A stretch of 64,000 nt of DNA from Denticeps clupeoides (lineage: Eukaryota; Chordata; Actinopteri; Clupeiformes; Denticipitidae), in contig NC_041719.1 in NCBI RefSeq assembly GCF_900700375.1, positions 16,670,479 to 16,734,478 of the forward strand. The letters run 5' to 3'. Shown here one piece after another: positions 57,001-64,000 of this stretch; the first letter of the stretch is position 1, and every line of letters begins with the position of its first letter. The position numbers and the translations under genes are program-made. A model generated the notes under the pieces. It was given only the letters and a program-made list of their open reading frames with translations, was not told the origin of the DNA and ran no database searches.

Positions 57001-60000
57001 CTCCAACTCCCAATTAATTTGAGCATAATGTTCTCTCATTTCTTTCTACAGGTGAATTGGGAGCATTGTGGTTACCAGGCAGGGTGAAGTGTAAATTGGT
57101 GAGTATTTCCCTGGTCCTCCATCTCCAATTAGTTTAAGTGTAATGTTCTCTCATTTTATTATACAGGTGATCTTGAGAGCATCGTGGTTACCAGGCAGGG
57201 TGAAGTGGAAATTGCTGAGTTTTGCCCTGGTCCTCCAACTCCCAATTAATTTGAGCTTATTGTTTTCTAATTTCTTTCTGCAGGTGACTTGGGAGCATCG
57301 TAGGTACCAGGCATGGTAAAGTGAAAATTGGTGAGTATTGCTCTGGTCCTCCAACTCCAATTAGTTTGAGCATAATGTTCTTTCAGTTTATTTTACAGGT
57401 GACTTGGGAGTGTCATGGTTACCAGGCAAGGTGAAGTGAAAATTGGTGAGTATTGCTCTGGTCCTCCAACTCCTAATTAATTTGAGCTTAATGTTCTCTC
57501 ATTTCTTTCTACAGGTGACTAGGGAGTGTCGTGCTTACCAGGCAGGGTGAAGTTAAAATTGGTGAGTATTGCTCTGGTTCTCCATCTCCAATTAATTTCA
57601 GCATAATTTTCTCTCATTTCATTCTACATGTGACTTGGGAGCATCGTGGTTACCAGGCAGGGTGAAGTGAAAATTGGTGAGTATTGCTTTGGTCCTCCAT
57701 CTCCAATTGGTTTAAGTTTAATGTTCTCTCATTTTATTCTACAGGTGATCTTGAGAGCATTGTGGTTACCAGGCAGGGTGAAGTGGAAATTGGTGAGTAT
57801 TTCCCTGGTCCTCCAACTAGTTTAAGTGTAATGTTCTCTCAGTTTATTTTACAGGTGACTTGGGAGTGTCATGGTTACCAGGCAGGGTGAAGTGTAAATT
57901 GGTGATTATTGCCCTGGTTCTCCAACTCCCAATTATTTTGAGCATAATGTTCTCTCATTTCTTTCTGCAGGTGACTTGGGAGCATCGTAATTACCACGCA
58001 GGGTGAAGTGAAAATTGGTGAGTATTGCCCGGGTCCTCCAACTCCAATTAATTTGAGCATAATGTTCTCACCTTTTTATTCTACAGGTGACTTTGGAGTG
58101 TCGTATTTACCAGGTAGGGTGAAGTGAAAATTGGTGATTATTGCCCTGGTACTCCAACTCCCAATTAATTTGAGCATAATGTTCTCTCATTTCTTTCTGC
58201 AGGTGACTTGGGAGCATCGTGGTTACCAGGCAGGGTGAAGTGAAAATTGGTGAGTATTTCCCCTTGTCCTCCAACTGCAATTAATTTGAGCATAATGTTC
58301 TCTCATTTCTTTCTGCAGCTGACTTGGGAGAACCTTAGACACCACGCAGGTTGAAGTGAAAATTGCTGAGTATTGCTCTGGTTCTCCAACTCCCAATTAA
58401 TTTGAGCATAATGTTCTCTCATTTCTTTCTACAGGTGAATTGGGAGCATTGTGGTTACCAGGCAGGGTGAAGTGTAAATTGGTGAGCATTTCCCTGGTCC
58501 TCCAACTCCAATTAGTTTGAGCATAATGTTCTCTCAGTTTATTCTACAGGTGTCTTGGGAGTGTCATGGTTACCAGGCAGTGTGAAGTGAAAATTGCTGA
58601 GTATTGCTGTGGTCCTCTAACTCCAATTAATTTGAACTTAATGTTCTCTCATTCCTTTCTACGTGTGACTTGGGAGCATCGTGGTTACCAGGCAGGGTGA
58701 AGTGAAAATTGGTGAGTATTGCTTTGGTCCTCCATCTCCAATTAGTTTAAGTGTAATGTTCTCTCATTTTATTCTACAGGTGATCTTGAGAGCATTGTGG
58801 TTACCAGGCAGGGTGAAGTGAAAATTGGTGAGTATTTCCCTGGTCCTATAACTCCAATTAATGTGAGCTTAATGTTCTCTCATTCCTTTCTACATGTGAT
58901 TTGGGAGCATCGTGGTTACCAGGCAGGGGGAAGTGAAAACTTGTGAGTATTGCTCTGGTTCTCCAACTCCCAATTAATTTGAGCATAGTGTTCTCTCATT
59001 TCTTTCTGCAGGTGACTTCGCAGCATCATACTTACCAAGCAGGGTGAACTGAAAATTGGTGAGTATTTCCCTGATCCTCCAACTCCCAATTAAATTAAGC
59101 ATAATGTTCTCTCATTTTTTTCTACAGGTGACTAGGGAGTGTCGTGCTTACCAGGCAGGGTGAAGTGAAAATTGGTGAGTATTTCCCTGGTCCTCCAACT
59201 CCAATTAATTTGAGCATAATTTTCTCTCATTTCTTTCTGCAGGTGACTTGGGAGCATCGTAATTACCATGCAGGGTGAACTTTTAATTGGTGAGTATTTC
59301 CCTGGTCCTCCATCTCCAATTAGTTTAAGTGTAATGTTCTCTCATTTTATTATACAGGTGATCTTGAGAGCATCGTGGTTACCAGGCAGGGTGAAGTGGA
59401 AATTGCTGAGTTTTGCCCTGGTCCTCCAACTCCCAATTAATTTGAGCTTATTGTTTTCTAATTTCTTTCTGCAGGTGACTTGGGAGCATCGTAGGTACCA
59501 GGCATGGTAAAGTGAAAATTGGTGAGTATTGCTCTGGTCCTCCAACTCCAATTAGTTTGAGCATAATGTTCTTTCAGTTTATTTTACAGGTGACTTGGGA
59601 GTGTCATGGTTACCAGGCAGGGTGAAGTGAAAATTGGTGAGCATTTCCCTGGTCCTCCAACTCCCAATTAATTTGAGCGTAATGTTCTTTTATTTCTTTC
59701 TACAGGTGACTAGGGAGTGTCGTGCTTACCAGGCAGAGTGAAGTGAAAATTCATGAGTATTTCCCCTTGTCATCCAACTGCAATTAATTTGAGCATAATG
59801 TTCTCTCATTTCTTTCTGCAGCTGACTTGGGAGAACCGTAGACACCACGCAGGTTGAAGTGAAAATTGCTGAGTATTGCTCTGGTTCTCCAACTCCCAAT
59901 TAATTTGAGCATAATGTTCTCTCATTTCTTTCTACAGGTGAATTGGGAGCATTGTGGTTACCAGGCAGGGTGAAGTGTAAATTGGTGAGCATTTCCCTGG

Positions 60001-63000
60001 TCCTCCAACTCCAATTAGTTTGAGCATAATGTTCTCTCAGTTTATTCTACAGGTGTCTTGGGAGTGTCATGGTTACCAGGCAGTGTGAAGTGAAAATTGC
60101 TGAGTATTGCTGTGGTCCTCTAACTCCAATTAATTTGAACTTAATGTTCTCTCATTCCTTTCTACATGTGACTTGGGAGCATCGTGGTTACCAGGCAGGG
60201 GAAAGTGAAAATTGGTGAGTATTTCCCTGGTCCTCCAGCTCCAATTAATTTGAGAGTAATGTTCTCTCATTTCTTTCTACATGTGACTTGGGAGCATCGT
60301 GGTTACCAGGCAGGGTGAAGTAAAAATTGGTGAGTATTGCTTTGGTCCTCCATCTCCAATTAGTTTAAGTGTAATGTTCTCTCATTTTATTATACAGGTG
60401 ATCTTGAGAGCATCGTGGTTACCAGGCAGGGTGAAGTGGAAATTGCTGAGTTTTGCCCTGGTCCTCCAACTCCCAATTAATTTGAGCTTATTGTTTTCTA
60501 ATTTCTTTCTGCAGGTGACTTGGGAGCATCGTAGGTACCAGGCATGGTAAAGTGAAAATTGGTGAGTATTGCTCTGGTCCTCCAACTCCAATTAGTTTGA
60601 GCATAATGTTCTTTCAGTTTATTTTACAGGTGACTTGGGAGTGTCATGGTTACCAGGCAAGGTGAAGTGAAAATTGGTGAGTATTTCCCTGGTCCTCCAA
60701 CTCCCAATTAATTTGAGCGTAATGTTCTCTCATTTCTTTCTACATGTGACTTGGGAGCATTGTGGTTACCAGGCAAGGTGAAGTGAAAATTGGTGAGCAT
60801 TTCCCTGGTCCTCCAACTCCCAATTAATTTGAGCGTAATGTTCTTTTATTTCTTTCTACAGGTGACTAGGGAGTGTCGTGCTTACCAGGCAGAGTGTAGT
60901 GAAAATTCGTGAGTATTGCCCTGGTCCTCAAACTCCATTTAATTTGAGCATAATGTTCTCTCATTTCTTTCTACAGGTGACTAGGGAGTGTCGTGCTTAC
61001 CAGGCAGGGTGAAGTTAAAATTGGTGAGTATTGCTCTGGTTCTCCATCTCCAATTAATTTCAGCATAATTTTCTCTCATTTCTTTCTACATGTGACTTGG
61101 GAGCATCGTGGTTACCAGGCAGGGTGAAGTGAAAATTGCTGAGTATTGCTGTGGTCCTCTAACTCCAATTAATTTGAACTTAATGTTCTCTCATTCCTTT
61201 CTACATGTGACTTGGGAGCATCGTGGTTACCAGGCAGGGGAAAGTGAAAATTGGTGAGTATTTCCCTGGTCCTCCAGCTCCAATTAATTTGAGAGTAATG
61301 TTCTCTCATTTCTTTCTACATGTGACTTGGGAGCATCGTGGTTACCAGGCAGGGTGAAGTGAAAATTGGTGAGTATTGCTTTGGTCCTCCATCTCCAATT
61401 AGTTTAAGTGTAATGTTCTCTCATTTTATTCTACAGGTGATCTTGAGAGCATTGTGGTTACCAGGCAGGGTGAAGTGGAAATTGGTGAGTATTTCCCTGG
61501 TCCTCCAACTCCAATTAGTTTGAGCATAATGTTCTCTCAGTTTATTTTACAGGTGACTTGGGAGTGTCATGGTTACCAGGCAGGGTGAAATGAAAATTGG
61601 TGAGTATTGCTTTGGTCCTCCATCTCCAACTAGTTTGAGCGTAATGTTCTCTCATTTCTTTCTACATGTGACTTGGGAGCATTGTGGTTACCAGGCAGGG
61701 TGAAGTGAAAATTGGTGTGTTTTGCCCTGGTCCTCCAACTCCAATTAGTTTGAACATAATGTTCTCTCATTTCTTTCTGCAGCTGACTTGGGAGAACCGT
61801 AGATACCACGCAGGTTGAAGTGAAAATTGCTGAGTATTGCTCTGGTTCTCCAACTCCCAATTAATTTGAGCATAATGTTCTCTCATTTCTTTCTACAGGT
61901 GAATTGGGAGCATTGTGGTTACCACGCAGGGTGAACTGAAAATTGGTGAGTATTGCCCTGGTCCTCCAACTCCAATTAGTTTGAGCATAATGTTCTCTCA
62001 GTTTATTTTACAGGTGACTTGGGAGTGTCATGGTTACCAGGCAGGGTGAAATGAAAATTGGTGAGTATTGCTCTGGTTCTCCATCTCCAATTAATTTGAG
62101 CATAATTTTCTCTTATTTCTTTCTACAGGTGACTTGGGAGCATCGTGGTTACCACGCAGGGTGAACTGAAAATTGGTGAGTATTGCCCTGGTCCTCCAGC
62201 TCCAATTAATTTGAGAGTAATGTTCTCTCATTTCTTTCTACATGTGACTTGGGAGCATCGTGGTTACCAGGCAGGGTGAAGTGCAAATTGGTGAGTATTG
62301 CTCTGGTTCTCCATCTCCAATTAATTTGAGCATAATTTTCTCTTATTTCTTTCTACAGGTGACTTGGGAGCATTGTGGTTACCACGCAGGGTGAACTGAA
62401 AATTGGTGAGTATTGCCCTGGTCCTCCAACTCCAATTAGTTTGAGCATAATGTTCTCTCAGTTTATTTTACAGGTGACTTGGGAGTGTCATGGTTACCAG
62501 GCAGGGTGAAATGAAAATTGGTGAGTATTGCTCTGGTTCTCCATCTCCAATTAATTTGAGCATAATTTTCTCTTATTTCTTTCTACAGGTGACTTGGGAG
62601 CATCGTGGTTACCACGCAGGGTGAACTGAAAATTGGTGAGTATTGCCCTGGTCTTCCAACTCCAAATTAATTTGAGCATAATTTTCTCTCATTTCTTTCT
62701 ACATGTGACTTGGGAGCATTGTGGTTACCAGCCAGGGTGAAGTGTAAATTGGTGAGTATTGCCCGGGTCCTCCAACTCCAATTAATTTGAGCATAATGTT
62801 CTTACCTTTTTATTCTACAGGTGACTTTGGAGTGTCGTATTTACCAGGCAGGGTGAAGTGAAAATTGGTGAGTAATGCTCTGGTTTTCCAACTCCCAATT
62901 ATTTTGAGCATAATGTTCTCTCATTTCTTTCTACAGGTGAATTGGGAGCATTGTGGTTACCAGGCAGGGTGAAGCGTAAATTGGTGAGTATTGCCCGGGT

Positions 63001-64000
63001 CCTCCAACTCCAATTAATTTGAGCATAATGTTCTCACCTTTTTATTCTACAGGTGACTTTGGAGTGTCGTATTTACCAGGCAGGGTGAAGTGAAAATTGG
63101 TGATTATTGCCCTGGTTCTCCAACTCCCAATTAATCTGAGCATAATGTTCTCTCATTTCTTTCTGCAGGTGACTTGGAAGAATCGTAGTTACCACGCAGG
63201 GTGAAGTGAAAATTGGTGAGTATGGCTCTGGTCCTCCAACTCCAATTAGTTTGAACATAATGTTCTCTCATTTCTTTCTGCAGTTGACTTGGGAGAACCG
63301 TAGATACCACGCAGGTTGAAGTGAAAATTGCTGAGTATTGCTCTGGTTCTCCAACTCCCAATTAATTTGAGCATAATGTTCTCTCATTTCTTTCTACAGG
63401 TGCATTAGGAGCATTGTGGTTACCAGGCAGGGTGAAGTGTAAATTGGTGAGTATTGCCCTAGTCCTCCAACTCTAATTAAATTGAGCGTAATGTTCTCTC
63501 ATTTCTTTTTACATGTGACTTGGGAGCATCGTGGTTACCAGGCAGGATGAAATGGAAATTGGTGAGTATTTCCCTGGTCCTCAACTCTAATTAGTTTGAG
63601 CATAATGTTCTCTCAGTTTATTCTTCAGGTGACTTGGGAGTGTCATGGTTACCAGGCAGGGTGAAGTGAAAATTGGTGAGTACTGCTCTGGTCCTCCATC
63701 TCCAAATAATTTGAGCGTAATGTTCTCTCATTTCTTTCTGCAGGTGACTTGGGAGCATTGTCGTTTCCAGGCAGGGTGAAGTGAAAATTGGTGAGTATTT
63801 CCCGTTCCTCCAACTCCAATTAATTTGAGCATAATGTTCTCTCATTTTACTGTACAGGAGACTTGGGAGCATCGTGGTTACCAGGCAGGGTGAAGCGAAA
63901 ATTGGTGAGTATTTCTCTGGTTCTCCATCTCTAATTAGTTTGAGCTTAGTGTTCTCTCATTTCTTTCTGCAGGTGACTTGGGAGCATTGTCGTTTCCAGG
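45040..64000 (+). repeat. Satellite array of ~165 exon-intron-like 115 bp monomers
   Basis: Each monomer reads: a T/C-rich run (TTTCTTTCTRCAG), a 47-48 nt block (GTGACTTGGGAGCATCGTGG, then TTACCAGGCAGGGTGAAGTG, then AAAATTG), GTGAGTATT, and a ~60 nt spacer containing CCTCCAACTC and AATTAATTTGAGCATAATG. So a 3' splice site, a micro-exon-sized block and a 5' splice site recur every ~115 bp, with a 'spacer intron' of about 68 nt. Variants recur: CAG changed to CAT, GTGAG to CTGAG or GTGAT, and a 48 nt block (GTGATCTTGAGAGC...) at, for example, 45268-45315. The usual 47 nt block has stops in all three frames. Monomers are arranged in higher-order repeats. The array fills the window to its right edge and is cut by it. 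Confidence 0.95.
48650..52575 (+). repeat. Two adjacent 1,965 bp higher-order repeat units
   Basis: Copy 1 is about 48650-50614 and copy 2 about 50615-52575, each of 17 monomers. Marker variants recur exactly 1,964-1,965 bp apart: 48760 and 50725, 49217 and 51182, 49595 and 51560. Other marker spacings elsewhere in the array are near 921 (8 monomers), 1,040 (9), 1,737 (15) and 2,191 bp (19), showing several rounds of block duplication with different lengths. Confidence 0.85.

Noticed and set aside
45169-63872. Dozens of short, near-identical open frames of 61-83 codons on both strands of the array
   Set aside because: They recur only because the monomer recurs, they span the intron-like spacer, and they change frame with each 115 bp unit. 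They are a by-product of the satellite, not genes.
45040-64000. The array as a CRISPR array
   Set aside because: Units are contiguous 115 bp copies with no unique spacers. The host is a vertebrate and no cas genes are present.
45040-64000. The array as a working multi-exon protein gene
   Set aside because: The dominant 47 nt block contains stops in all three frames and is not a multiple of three, so long in-frame splicing through the array is not possible.

Overview
This is vertebrate genomic DNA, almost certainly from a ray-finned (teleost) fish. It has AT-rich spacers, GT-AG introns of fish-like size, two tRNA-derived SINE families present many times, fish-type hAT, LINE and Gypsy elements, and dinucleotide microsatellites. 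A clupeiform-like or other early-branching teleost is only a guess from the SINE types. There are no operons, CRISPR arrays or bacterial signals.

Layout. 1-5300: repeat-rich spacer with a SINE, a Gypsy gag-like fossil, a LINE reverse-transcriptase remnant, an odd duplicated block pair, and CpG-rich promoter-like DNA. 5945-10090 (+): a decayed TMEM131-family pseudogene, split by a hAT element (7308-8390) that carries a THAP zinc-finger exon. 10558-11959 (-): an intact five-exon nucleoside hydrolase gene (324 aa). 12698-24351: two Gypsy-class LTR elements of Gmr1 type (integrase ahead of reverse transcriptase), the younger (+) one inserted in an LTR of the older (-) one. 24429-28421 (-): a 13-exon Ste20/MAP4K-like kinase (418 aa) whose C-terminal tail is encoded by a minisatellite. 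29-33 kb: promoter-like DNA, an uncertain gene start, degenerate SINEs and a U1 snRNA-SINE chimera. 33.5-36.2 kb: an L1-like LINE broken by a SINE that is itself broken by a second copy of the hAT element. 36464-37471 (-): a C2H2 zinc-finger gene interrupted by a stop. 38-45 kb: repeat-rich spacer with hAT transposase pieces and a GC-rich unidentified open frame.

45040-64000 and beyond the right edge: about 165 tandem copies of a ~115 bp monomer. Each monomer is built like a tiny exon with its own intron: a pyrimidine-rich 3' splice site, a 47-48 nt block, then a 5' splice site. The array has higher-order repeats, including two adjacent 1,965 bp blocks. This is the most unusual object in the window. 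Its left edge has a possible first coding exon whose last codons match the repeated block, so the array may have grown from one small phase 1-1 exon.

Only two host genes look intact, the nucleoside hydrolase and the kinase, and nothing in the sequence ties their functions together. Most of the window is layered transposon insertion, pseudogene decay and satellite expansion. Exon boundaries were placed by hand from splice sites, frame and family motifs; no search or alignment program was run.
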